From NCBI RefSeq assembly GCF_000003605.2, contig NW_003152765.1, forward strand, positions 13,531-33,971: a stretch of DNA of 20,441 bases, given 5' to 3'. Numbering within the stretch: the first letter of the stretch is position 1; each line of letters starts with the position of its first letter. The notes beneath the pieces are model-generated. The model saw only the letters and a program-made list of their open reading frames with translations. It was not told the DNA's origin and made no database searches. Origin of the DNA: Saccoglossus kowalevskii. Its lineage: Eukaryota; Hemichordata; Enteropneusta; Harrimaniidae. Below are positions 1 through 9,475 of the stretch, one piece after another. Made by a program: the position numbers and the translations under genes.

Positions 1-8
1 CACACTGA

Positions 9-100
<92 letters not shown>

Positions 101-111
101 TACAGACACAC
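1..111. repeat. (CA)n microsatellite
   Basis: Nearly pure CA dinucleotides run from the window edge to about 96, then decay through CATACATACAGACACAC. The array ends ten bases before the terminal hairpin at 122-153. In the F element a decayed TCTATG-type simple repeat sits at the same place before the same kind of hairpin (about 7470-7498), so this array may be the microsatellite spacer of a modular element whose body lies to the left of the window. Confidence 0.95.
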
Positions 112-121
112 TAACTGCAAA

Positions 122-153
122 GACTCCCATTTTGTGCTTCGCACATGGGAGTC
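122..153 (+). repeat. Terminal hairpin of an F-family modular element
   Basis: The 32-bp palindrome starts GACTCCCAT, turns over TTC and ends ATGGGAGTC, with an inner TGTGC/GCACA stem. It matches the hairpin at 7499-7530, and both are preceded by the same GCAAA. The shared lead-in shows that the two hairpins are in the same orientation even though each is palindromic. By analogy with pearl/HINE elements it would be the 3' end of an element whose body lies outside the window. Confidence 0.75.
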
Positions 154-194
154 AAAAAAGAAACAGTCCAATGCAAATGACCTGCGTCCTTGAA

Positions 195-600
195 AATTGA
201 TTCAAGGGGCAGCAGTGAAGACCACTTTTTAGTGAAGAAGCAGTGAAGACCACTTTTTTTTCCTTCATAATTGAAGGAAAATAAACATGTGAAGCATAAA
301 AACTGCTTCAAGTTGTAGCATAAAGTAGAGAAATAAACCATTGTTTACCTTTGAGAGGAACGACAATTACTCGCTTTTGAGGATATCATCTATTCATTTT
401 TACGCAATCTGGGAAGTCCAAATTACTACTAAACGAAGTTCAGGACGACAAGGCTGAAATATCCAAGAACCAACACATGCCAAAAATTATATCTCAAAAG
501 TAAATATTTGTGGTATATTTTATGTCTAACTGGATCAGTGAGAATTTGTTACTACTCTAAATATCCAAACATATTTTAGTATAAGGTTGTAATCTTAGAT
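195..600 (+). repeat. Dispersed repeat G, copy 1
   Basis: Two parts of this stretch recur elsewhere. Positions 413-590 match 7886-8062 with many substitutions; both include TATCCAAACATATTTTAGTA. Positions 195-361 match the reverse complement of 14263-14400, including the shared CATGTGAAGCATAAAAA block. Three partly overlapping copies therefore define one dispersed element of several hundred bases. A 20-bp direct repeat (GCAGTGAAGACCACTTTTT, at about 211 and 240) lies inside this copy. No open frame is conserved between copies, and the element class is unknown. Confidence 0.7.
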
Positions 601-610
601 CCTACAATTG

Positions 611-1560
611 CATGGTCTATGGTGTAATGAACAATATAGATTATGAATTTCTGAATAATATGGATATGGAATAATACACTCACAAATTGCCATGAATCCA
701 ACATACTTTGTGGTGATGTGAGCAAAACAAACAAGTTTCCCAAAGGTACACAAAAGATATATGAGTGTGTATAAACTTTAGTTACAAAAAATTATGGGTT
801 TTATAGATGAACTTAAATTCACTGTTTAACATATCACCTGCCAACACTTTCAGCAGGCAATGGGTGTTGAACACAATTTACATGTATTGCAAATGTCTAA
901 GTCAAAACTCTAAACAGAATGTGTCTGCAATGATAATAAACATATGCCCAATAATTGCAATTGCATTTATATTTCGCAAGTGTAGTTGTAGCAACCAAGT
1001 GGCCAATTAAAAGGTCATTGACAGGTCACTCGTAAGGTTGTCTAAAGGTCAGAGTCACCATGATGGCGCCCTTATTGAACTTTAATTCTGCATGCAGTTT
1101 CAATTCACTATGAGGTGACGTTGGTTAAATTGTCTTTTAAGCAAACATTTTGTTTGCATTACTGCATAGAGTCAGTATGTTAATTTATAAGGCTAACTTT
1201 CACTCTAGATTGCAATCTCTTGGACCCTGAAGATATGCTCAAGTACTTTTGCTACATATAGTGCCAGTAATTGGACATGGAAAGAAATTGTAATATCTTA
1301 CCTCCAGGGCACATATTATCTCAGCCCAATTGGATTCCAGTAACTATGCTATAGAGTCCATTATGTATTCTCAGAAAATAAAACAGACTGTGATAGAAAC
1401 AGATCATAACTTATCTTATTATTTCATTTTATTGCTGAATATTGCAACTCATGAGTTTAGTAAAATTCTTTGGCTGAAACACAAAATCCTATCATGGTTT
1501 GATAGCTCTTTGTGCCTGGTTAAAACCAGGTTCAATGATTATTGGTTATTTTAAGAAAAC
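611..1560. other. No recognisable gene or repeat
   Basis: This is AT-rich sequence with short open frames only (67 and 74 codons, at 807-1010 and 1330-1554) that lack motifs or coding-like codon use. The one small structure is a perfect inverted repeat, CCTGGTTAAAACCAGG, at 1515-1530. I see no splice-bounded exon, tRNA or tandem repeat here. Confidence 0.6.
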
Positions 1561-1599
1561 TGCTTAATTAATTAGTCACTTTTGCAACTGAGATGAAAT

Positions 1600-1859
1600 A
1601 GAATTAAGTAAGAACAGTATTCAACTTTAAATCTTACTTGCTCTTCATTGTACAAAAACAATTATCATACTAAAATTCAAATTGTTTTTATAAAGCCATT
1701 TGGTCTTTGTAGTGTTTATAATGTTGAATTCTTTTTAAATCAATTTTTATATTTCATGTACTTTTATTATTTACTTTATTAATCTGAAAACCTAAAAGGA
1801 AATGTTAACTCTTTCTTTACGGTATTAATAAAGCATTATTCTATTCTATTCTATTCTAA
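1600..1859 (+). mobile_element. Probable LINE 3' untranslated tail
   Basis: The stretch ends with TTAATAAAGC (1824-1833) followed by an ATTCT pentamer array (1837-1859). An AATAAA signal a few bases before a short simple-sequence tail is the usual end of CR1/L2/Jockey-like LINEs in invertebrates, and the two better-supported LINE ends in this window (11001-11031 on the minus strand; 14080-14100) have the same plan. The T-rich sequence before it would be 3' UTR. No reverse-transcriptase coding is visible upstream, so the copy is strongly 5'-truncated or this is an AATAAA beside a chance microsatellite. The left boundary is a guess. Confidence 0.4.
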
Positions 1860-1860
1860 T

Positions 1861-2307
1861 GGACCCTCTACAAAAAAAAACAAGATCAGAAGTTCCTTTC
1901 AATCTGAATATTGGATTTTATGTCATGTTACACATTCCCAAATTTGATATGATGTGGCTATGTATATTACATCTGGTCCAGTGATTTTATGCCACAATTT
2001 TGACACTATATACCAGCACCATGTAGCCTTTAATTCTCCCATGCAGCACATTGCCAAATTGAACATCATAACTGAAAACATACAAAGGCACCACACCTCA
2101 AGTTGGTGCAGTACAGAAGTACATGACGCGGTCATTATATGGTTGAAAAGGTTTATTTATAGTAATAGTTCAGAGTTGAATACACTGCATCATTTACTAG
2201 AGAATGGCCGAAAGATAGATGGCTCACAGACAGTGTTTTAAACCCAAACTGGTCCATACACTTCTGGTGCCTTGAATTAGCAGTATACATCAAATCTATG
2301 TAAGCTT
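1861..2307. other. No recognisable gene
   Basis: Open frames overlap on both strands (1923-2135 minus; 1954-2241 plus). The plus-strand frame contains EVHDAVIIWLKRF, which faintly recalls the C-terminal part of mariner transposases, but the rest does not fit and no terminal repeats were found. I treat the stretch as unassigned. Confidence 0.5.
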
Positions 2308-2757
2308 GTGTAATAAGTCACTTACCACTAATCTGATGGGGAGACCAAAGCCACTGTACCCAGTGTAATGAGTTTCTTACCACAGACCTGAATGTTGGCC
2401 AAAGCCACAGTACCTAGAGTAATAAGTCTCTTACCACTGACCTGATGGGGAGGCTAAGGCTACTGTACCCAATGTAATAAGTCTCTTACCACTGACCTGA
2501 TAGGGAGGCTAAGGCTACTGTACCCAGTGTAATAAGTCTCTTACCACAGACCTAATGAGTAGGCAAAAGCCACTGTACCTAGTGTAATAAGTCTCTTAAC
2601 CACAGACCTGAAGGTTGACCAAAGCCACTGTACCCAGAGTAATAATTCTCTTACCACAGACCTAATGGGGAGGCTGAAACTACTGTACCCAGGGTAATAA
2701 GTCACTTACCACTAACCTGATGAGTAGGCAAAAGCCACTGTACCTAGTGTATTAAGT
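2308..2757 (+). repeat. 55-bp minisatellite, eight copies
   Basis: Eight units begin at 2311, 2366, 2420, 2475, 2530, 2585, 2640 and 2695, each 54-55 bp; a ninth starts at 2750 and decays. The unit reads TAATAAGTCTCTTACCACAG, then ACCTGATGGGGAGGC, then a variable AAAGCCACTGTACCCAG. Units differ by several substitutions each, and some neighbours (the units at 2420 and 2475) are closer to each other than to the rest, as local duplication would produce. Because 55 is not a multiple of three and stop codons recur, the array is non-coding. Confidence 0.95.
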
Positions 2758-2825
2758 AAATGTTTACTACCTTATACTAAAATATGAAGTTACACAGATA
2801 TGTCTCATAGCATGGAAAAATAATG

Positions 2826-3200
2826 CTTTCCGTTGTCCAGGTTATATGATAAATATTTTGAGTATGTACGTATTAAAATATACAATCATAGTACACATGC
2901 AAAGTAAACAAAATTAAGTAAATTTGTATTGATGGTGGGAATTTCAAAGCCAGTTTATCAAATATTTTCGTGAATAACACTTAACGCGAATGGCGTTTTC
3001 TCATTAGTAGTATCATTTACGCATATAATTACATCTCAATTACATCTCATATTCTTTGTATCATTCTAATTATGCATGGTATTCCCAGATTAACACAGGT
3101 TGTTAATGACACATACAACATTAGATTCTCAACTCTGATGAAAAGACAAGTTTTTGCCAATCATCGCGAAAGCCACTAATCGCAAAGCTACTAGTTTAAT
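2826..3200 (+). repeat. Dispersed repeat R, copy 1
   Basis: Three blocks recur. GTTGTCCAGGTTATAT (about 2837) is shared with 14738. The block around GAATAACACTTAACGCGAA (2970-2992) is shared with 14811-14836 and, inverted, with about 6535-6560. The block 3079-3195, with GGTATTCCCAGA, GCGAAAGCCACTAATCGC and AAAGCTACTAGT, matches the reverse complement of about 6022-6182. The repeated 'GCGAA...CACT' motif suggests an element built of short degenerate internal repeats. There is no coding capacity. Confidence 0.65.
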
Positions 3201-3400
3201 TATAACATACACGTGTTAAAATAATACATGGAACATCTGCAAACAATTGAATTAATATGTACTCTAATTTCATTGACCCGGGTCCAAAATCTTAGACTAC
3301 ACAAGTGCAACCAAACTACGTCTCATACATGCTCAAGAAACTGCATTCATAAATCTGAGTAAACCTTGATGTACCTTTAAAAAGCCATTGAAAATGACAC

Positions 3401-4199
3401 AGTCCCCGTTAAATTTTTGAAAGTTCTCTTTGTGCTTGCCATATTAAAGTGTAGGGCTTGTCGCAAGCGTGTCCAAAGTGAGTCCAAAGTGGCGTATACA
3501 ACATATTGTTTATTTACATAAAATTCAAACACATGTTGCGTGACGACCTCTCCAGTTTATGACAGAGCAAAGAAAAACATAGATCACAAGTGAAAGCATG
3601 TCCAAGTTATCACGTTTTAAACAAACAAGATGGCCGACTGCTGGCCATATTTGATCAAACTGCAAATTGAATTGACATGTACATGTATCCATTTATGACA
3701 TGCTAAATATCAATGAAAATGATACATAGGTGACAGGGATATAGTAATATGGCCAAAAATAGAAACAGCCGTTATTCTGCCATCTTTGATCTGATTATGG
3801 AACATAATGACGTGTATGAAGTATGTGCGAAATACGAATGAAAATGTTACATAAATCTTGGAAATATAGTAGTAAGGCCAAAAAGTCAGATGGCTGTCAA
3901 TCGGCCATCCTTGATTCGATTTTGAAACAAATTGTCATGAACATGTATCCTAAGATGTATAAAGTATGTGCCAAATTTGAAATAGGACATTTTCAAAAAA
4001 CAAGATGGCTGCCAGTTGGCCATTTCTAATCGAATCCCTAAACCACTGCATGTGCATATGTCCCACATAAAGAATTAATGAAACCGGTCCTACGGATTCT
4101 GAAATATGACTCCAGACGGACGCACTGACGAACGCACACAGGGACAAACGGAGACAGAATTATAAGTCCCCGTTTTCAGACTTCGTCCGAACGGGGACT
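3401..4199 (+). mobile_element. Hairpin-ended modular element A (pearl/HINE-like)
   Basis: The element starts with AGTCCCCGTT (3401-3410) and ends with a 35-bp palindrome (4165-4199) whose left arm repeats AGTCCCCGTT and whose right arm ends AACGGGGACT. Between them are four core modules marked by an ATGGC...GCCAT or related dyad near 3630, 3766, 3890 and 4003, then a spacer of GGACGCAC/GGACAAACGG-type simple sequence at about 4115-4160. This order (short terminal repeat, tandem core modules, simple-sequence spacer, 3' hairpin) is that of bivalve pearl elements and of non-autonomous Helentrons (HINE/DINE-1). It carries no transposition gene, so it would depend on an enzyme supplied elsewhere. 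Assignment to Helentrons is inference: the insertion site and the Rep/helicase partner cannot be seen here. Confidence 0.65.
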
Positions 4200-4203
4200 A
4201 ATA

Positions 4204-4570
4204 ACAACTTGCCTTCTTTGTTAATTAAGGTCTTTGTGTATTACCAGGACCTAGGTTTGTTTCATTATTACCACTATAATTCCCATCAAAATTTTCCACT
4301 GAGATTGGTAATGGTACGACCTGTCTGTCACTGATTCAGATCAAGGTCATGACATCACTAACAAGAGTTGGCAGAGCCATCTCGATGCTGGGAAAATAAT
4401 AGTATTTAAAGGTGTGTTTTGGAGCAATGGATTGGCGAACAGGCAGAAAAGCAATTTCAAAAACTTTGACTCTGTTTTAATGAAAACTTGAAGTATACAT
4501 GAGGGTACGTATTATTATTTATTTATTTTGGAAACTCAATTTTTAACTGAAGGAATTAAACTAAATTAAA
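4204..4570. other. Spacer between elements A and B
   Basis: I see no gene, RNA or repeat. The stretch separates the 3' hairpin of A from the truncated start of B. It could be host DNA or the unrecognised 5' part of B. Confidence 0.5.
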
Positions 4571-5255
4571 CAAGTGGCGTATACAACAGATTGTTTATTT
4601 ACATCAAAACACGTGTTTCGTGTCATAGTAATATGGCCAAAATAAAAACAGCCGTTATTCGGCCATCTTTGATCTGATTATGATATGATGTATGTGCCAA
4701 ATACGAATGAAAATGGTATATAAATTGTGGAAATATAGTAATAAGGCCAAAAAGTCAGATGGCTGTCAATCGGCCATCCTTGACCAGATTTTGAAACAAA
4801 TTGTCATGGACAATATGCATCCTAACATGTATAAAGTACATGTATGTGCCAAATTTGAATGAAAACTGACAGAGCACGTCCAAGATACCGCATAAAAAAA
4901 CAAAAACAAGATGCCTGGCAGTCGACCATCTTTGATCAAATTGCGAAATAAATCGTCATGGACATGTATCCTAACATGTATAATCTATGTACCAAGTTTG
5001 AATGACAACTGACAAAGCATGTCCAAAACACAACATTTTCAAAAAACAAGATGGCTGCCAGTCGGCCATTTTGAATCGAATCGCTAAACCACTGCATGTG
5101 CATATGTCCCACATAAGGTACTAGGCACATGCAAAGAATGAACAGAATCGGTCCAAGGGATTCTGAGATATGACTCCGGACGGACACACAGGCGCACAGA
5201 CGCACGGAGACCGAATTATAAGTCCCCATTTTCGGACTTCGTCCGAACGGGGACT
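4571..5255 (+). mobile_element. Hairpin-ended modular element B, 5'-truncated
   Basis: B is a close relative of A. The stretch AGTGGCGTATACAACA (from 4573) matches A at 3488, then B jumps to the sequence matching A from about 3740, so the first dyad module of A is missing here. Four dyad modules follow (near 4650, 4759, 4911 and 5051), then a CGGACACACAGGCGCAC-type spacer and the 35-bp hairpin at 5221-5255. B has one module (about 4911, with the changed dyad ATGCCTGGCAGTCGACCAT) that A lacks between its last two, so module number varies between copies. No AGTCCCCGTT start is present. Confidence 0.65.
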
Positions 5256-5540
5256 AATAATCATGTTAGAAATGACTACTGTTCAACTCCGGACGTTTAA
5301 TTGTACTTAGCGTATGTTACTATGACAATCAACCAATTTGAGAAAAACAGTCGACAATGACTAAATGCATGGTCACAGCCAAATCGCTGTTTAATTGAAA
5401 TAAAAAAATCAAAGAAAACAGAGAACTCTAAGACAGGAAGAGAAACACGAGCGATGTATTCAAACAACAGGCATTACGGCAGCCAAGTTTGTTTCACCTT
5501 GATCAATGCAGTAATACCCACGATGCACTATTCCCATAAG

Positions 5541-5733
5541 GGTGGGTATGTGGAAGTTCATAGCCAAGCGTACTGCGGTCAAGAACAAGGTAAAAAATTA
5601 CATGACAAGACCATCTCGATTTGCCATCGATTTCTGGGTTCGAGTGCATTTCATACAAGAAGATCGATACGAACTACACCGCCGAGCATTACAATCTAAG
5701 CTAATTATTTATTCTGAGCATGCAGTAGGGAGA
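5541..5733 (+). CDS. Candidate single exon, unknown protein
   Basis: The frame is open from 5515 to past 5733 and reads MWKFIAKRTAVKNKVKNYMT then RPSRFAIDFWVRVHFIQEDR then YELHRRALQSKLI. Its codon use is more mixed at third positions (AAG, TTC, GCC, GTC, AAC, CGC) than the AT-rich surroundings, and the charged, mildly helical composition looks protein-like. A possible acceptor (CCCATAAG, ending at 5540) and donor (GAG before GTAATT, at 5733) bound it. I do not recognise the family and see no partner exon within the window. It may instead be part of a decayed mobile element, because an eroded hairpin of the A-D family lies 170 bp downstream. Confidence 0.25.
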
Positions 5734-6012
5734 GGTAATTTTGGATGAAAATCTTGAAAAAGACCCACTTAGGATTTTCAGATCTGGAAAAAAAAATTAT
5801 GTGCATACTCGGCAGAGACTTGTTCATCGATATCTGCTGCAGAATGTTGGAGACGGAAAACAGAAAATGAAAAATGAACACTGACAAAACCTGTTTTAGA
5901 AAGTTTCTTCTTTCAGGCTGTGCCTGAATGGGGACAAAAAACATGAAACATGGTCTTGAAGGCAAATAGTATGTGTGTACAGTCATCACTTACACATACC
6001 GTAAATGTATTT
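5734..6012. other. Short spacer with an eroded hairpin
   Basis: Apart from the hairpin at 5902-5935 nothing is recognisable. The minus-strand open frame at 5705-5989 has no motif. Confidence 0.5.
5902..5935 (+). repeat. Eroded 3' hairpin of the A-D family
   Basis: TTCAGGC TGT GCCTGAA (5912-5928) is a perfect stem followed by TGGGGAC, matching the right arm of the hairpins at 4165 and 5221 (GAACGGGGAC). The outer left arm has decayed. No core modules are visible upstream, so this is either an old solo end or an end separated from its body. Confidence 0.5.
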
Positions 6013-6612
6013 TACTCATAGCACTAGTAGCTTTGCAGTAAGTGGCTTTCGCGGTAAGTGGGTTCGTATTGGGTGGGTCTCGCGGGGAGTAGAGCTTTGT
6101 CACAGTAACGGGTCCTTTCATTGTTGTTGAGAATTAAAGTTTTATGTTTCTTTAACAACTTGCGCTACTCTGGGAATACCATCCTTAGAAGCTATTAATT
6201 TACCCTCATGATTTGTGCAGTTGCTCTGGCCGGAGTTCCAAAATAAGACCTATGCTCTGATAATGCCCATAGTTTCAAAGACCGAGAAACATTATCATTA
6301 TGATCTTATTGGTGTTGCAAAGGATAGTTTAATATTGTTTATTAAAATTAATAATCCCCATAATCATTTTCCAATATAGATAAATTATAGTATGTAACAA
6401 AGATATAACTCAGTATCAACAATGAAATAAAGAAATGTATATATTTACATTGTTACTAATGCATTGCAATTCAACTAATTAAAATTGAAAGAAATTGCAA
6501 TATAAAATATTCCGTCAGTAACACTTATCAAGGGCGTATTTCACGGTCAGTGTTATTTAAGAAAATATTTGTTTATAATTTTATAAATTGGCTTGGCAAT
6601 TCCCACCCAAAT
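6013..6612 (-). repeat. Dispersed repeat R, copy 2 (inverted)
   Basis: The reverse complement carries the same blocks as copy 1 in the same order. The block with GGTGGGAATT, CAAATATTTTCTTAAATAAC and ACTGACCGTGAAATACGCC lies at about 6530-6612. The block with GGTATTCCCAGA, CGCGAAAGCCACTTAC and CAAAGCTACTAGTGC lies at about 6022-6182. The material between the blocks (about 6190-6500) is much longer than in copy 1 (about 80 bp), so copy 1 is deleted or this copy holds an insertion. Confidence 0.6.
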
Positions 6613-6879
6613 TAGATATCAAAGAAAGCTTAGAAAGAACTCGCATGTGCTGAGAGTATTGGAGACACATTAAAATTAATTCAAAATTTGCTTTTCAAAC
6701 GAGAAGCTTGGCAACTAATTTTTGTCTGCTATTTGAGATGCATAACAGAAAAAAAATGTGATTCATCGTATCAAAATTTATAATTTATACAGAAAATACA
6801 ATTGATTTTTCATCCATTGTTTTTAGTCTAATTTATTCCGGAGCACCTCTGCGATGAATTCAATTTAAATCTGATTATT

Positions 6880-7530
6880 TTAGATGAGCTAATAATAGAT
6901 AATCAATATGCAAGTTTATCAACATTAAACTAATCATGTCTGTGGATTACCTCAATGAACAAAATGAATTATTATACTAATTAAGCAATTATTATGCGTA
7001 GATTTAGGTCTGTATATTGTTTTAGGGTGCACATGTACAAAGTTTCATTATAATGTGATGATTAATTCTAACTAAATTAGTGGAAAGCTAAAAAGTAATT
7101 AGTATAATTAGTACAAAATTTGCTAATTATGTAAATTAGGTAATATATATGCGCTGACTTTAATCCAAAACTAATCAGGTCTGTGCATTTTCCTAGAAAA
7201 TCTATGTACCAAGATTCATTGAAATGGGATAATTAGTATTTGCAATATCAGTGTAAAAGCCAAAAAATAACTAATTATGCAAATTTGTTGATTAATAAGC
7301 ACACATTTTTACTTAAAATTAATCAGGTCTTTGGAGTGTTCTAGAACATCTATGTACCAAGTTTAATTGAAAAGTAATGAAGTAATAGTGCTTGAAATAT
7401 TAAAAGCTAAAAATTTATTAATTATGCAAATTAGGTAATTAATATTTCACTTGTATGTCTGTGCACAATGCATCTATGTATCTATGTAGGTATGCAAAGA
7501 CTCCCATTGTGAGCTTCACACACGGGAGTC
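6880..7530 (+). mobile_element. Modular element F with GACTCCCA hairpin
   Basis: Core modules carry TTAATTATGCAAATTAGGTA, then AACTAATCAGGTCTGTG and ATCTATGTACCAAGTTTAAT. The ATCAGGTCT landmark falls at about 7173 and 7322, with a weaker one at about 7004, giving modules of roughly 150-170 bp. After the last module come a decayed TCTATG spacer (7470-7492) and a 32-bp hairpin (7499-7530, starting GACTCCCAT and ending GGGAGTC). The plan is the same as in elements A-D although the sequence is unrelated. I could not find a matching GACTCCCAT at the left end, so that boundary is approximate and the copy may be 5'-truncated. Confidence 0.55.
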
Positions 7531-7761
7531 CATAATGTGTACATATTTTAATGAATAAAATTAAAGATACACTAACAAAAATGCAATATTTTAATATTTC
7601 ATTTTAATAATTAAAATTATTTTATTATATTATATAACCTGCACAAAAGTAATCAATATTTTTCCTTGCTAGAATGATGTGTAACTTCATATGGGAATCC
7701 TGATGAAGTTCACAGCTAGCGATTTAGCAATACCCGTGTCAGGGATAGTCAACTTCTTGTG

Positions 7762-8251
7762 AATTTGATTACCTAACTTTTTTAGGTTCATGTGCTGCAA
7801 GTTACAGAGCACGTACCTAAGCGGCCATTCCTCAGCAAACAATCAAGCCAAGGCATTTTTGATGTCAAAATCACAATATTCTCCGTAAGTTCGAATTACT
7901 AAATGAAGTACAGGACGACGAAGATGAAATATCCAAGAATCAACACATACCATAAACTATATCTCAAAAGTGAATATTAGTGTTGTATTTTAAGTCTAAC
8001 CGAGCCGGAAGTGGAATTTTGTTAGTGCTCTAAATATCCAAACATATTTTAGTATAAGGTAGTAAAAAAGATATAAGAGACAATGTTGGACATATGGTAG
8101 AAAAATGTATATCACAATATTAGTAATCATATTATATCAGTGTGATGTGAAATCAGAAAATAAGGGAAGAGAAGAGAAAAAATGTTTAAACATCCAAAAA
8201 TATTTTAACCATGCACCAGGATGAAATGAGATGCGTTACGTTGTTATTATT
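7762..8251 (+). repeat. Dispersed repeat G, copy 2
   Basis: Positions 7886-8062 match copy 1 (413-590). Positions 7762-7802, with TTACCTAACTTTTTTAGGTT and GTGCTGCAAGTT, match the reverse complement of 14104-14140. The rest (8063-8251) is not seen in copy 1. The strand is set by convention to match copy 1. No open frame is present. Confidence 0.65.
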
Positions 8252-8704
8252 AAGTTACAGAGCACGTACCTAAGCGACCATTCCTCAGCAAACAATCAAG
8301 CCAAGGCATTTTTGATGTCAAAATCACAATATTCTCCGTAAGTTCGAATTACTAAATGAAGTACAGGACGACGAAGATGAAATATCCAAGAATCAACACA
8401 TACCATAAACTATATCTCAAAAGTGAATATTAGTGTTGTATTTTAAGTCTAACCGAGCCGGAAGTGGAATTTTGTTAGTGCTCTAAATATCCAAACATAT
8501 TTTAGTATAAGGTAGTAAAAAAGATATAAGAGACAATGTTGGACATATGGTAGAAAAATGTATATCACAATATTAGTAATCATATTATATCAGTGTGATG
8601 TGAAATCAGAAAATAAGGGAAGAGAAGAGAAAAAATGTTTAAACATCCAAAAATATTTTAACCATGCACCAGGATGAAATGAGATGCGTTACGTTGTTAT
8701 TATT
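7799..8704 (+). repeat. 453-bp tandem duplication
   Basis: Positions 7799-8251 and 8252-8704 are two adjacent copies of the same 453 bp. Reading them side by side I find one difference, GCGGCC in the first and GCGACC in the second, a few dozen bases from the start. The unit begins inside repeat G at AAGTTACAGAGCACG and ends TTGTTATTATT. The near-identity means a very recent duplication, or an assembly joining two haplotypes. Confidence 0.95.
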
Positions 8705-9034
8705 AATTGAATTGAATAAAAATGTCCTTGATACTGTTACCATAGTAACTAAACTTTGATAAATGATAAACGAAATCAACTCTTGGTGATTACATTCTAC
8801 TTTGGATTATGACACAAATTGCATGGCTCTACTCTTTTGGATAACACAACATCATTAGTGGTACGATGACTGCCAGATAATGTATTGTAGATAACTTATA
8901 ACCTATCAGAAATGAAGGTGACACTTTTATAAAATGTTTCTTTGTTTACTGATCTCGAACAATTTGATCAATAATTTTTAAATGTTCAAACAAATTTGGG
9001 AAATGTGCATTTTGGATAAGTATATTACTTTTTC
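8705..9034. other. No recognisable feature
   Basis: AT-rich sequence without open frames of note, tandem repeats or hairpins. Confidence 0.5.
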
Positions 9035-9044
9035 AGACAGGTGG

Positions 9045-9475
9045 AAATTGGCGAGTTTTAGACAGGTGCACAAGTGCTCATCACTGATTGAACAATAGGA
9101 AGTCCTAGAAAGGTGGAAATTTGCAAGTCTTAGACAGGTGCAGACAGACAAGCACTCACCATGGATTGAACAATGGCAAGGCTTAGACAGGTGAATATGC
9201 ATCACTGATTGGACAATGGTTAGACAAGTGGACAAGTGCTCATCAATGATTGGACAAAGTCAAGTCTAAGACAAGATGACAAGCACTCACCATGGATTGA
9301 ACATGGCAAGTCATAGACAGGTGTACAAGTGCTCATCACTGGTTGGACAATGGCAAGTCACAGGCACCTAATTGGATAATGGCATTTAATAAACTCATCT
9401 CTGATTGGACAATGGTAAGTAGATAAGTGGTAAATGTAGATAAGTGGACAAGCGCTTATCACTGTCAAGTCAGAT
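9045..9475 (+). repeat. Decayed minisatellite with GATTGGACAATGG motif
   Basis: Motifs GACAGGTG, ACAAGTGCTCATCACT and GATTGGACAATGGCAAGTC recur in order. The GATTG(G/A)A landmark or its variants fall at about 9086, 9164, 9207, 9248, 9295, 9341, 9370 and 9403, mostly 41-47 bp apart with one gap of 78 and later gaps near 30. Units are strongly diverged and irregular, so the array is old. Most units contain ATTGG or ATTGA, the reverse of a CCAAT box, which may be incidental. Open frames across it are by-products. Confidence 0.8.

Noticed and set aside
1954-2241. 95-codon frame with EVHDAVIIWLKRF, faintly like a mariner transposase C-terminus
   Set aside because: Only a dozen residues fit loosely. 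There is no catalytic region or terminal inverted repeat, and a minus-strand frame is open over the same bases.
2308-2757. CRISPR-like regular spacing
   Set aside because: All of the 55-bp unit is repeated with no unique spacers, and the sequence is animal DNA. The same applies to 17224-18260 and 20144-20441.
4165-4199. Rho-independent terminator
   Set aside because: The hairpin recurs six times as the end of an interspersed element in a eukaryotic genome and has no T-tract role.
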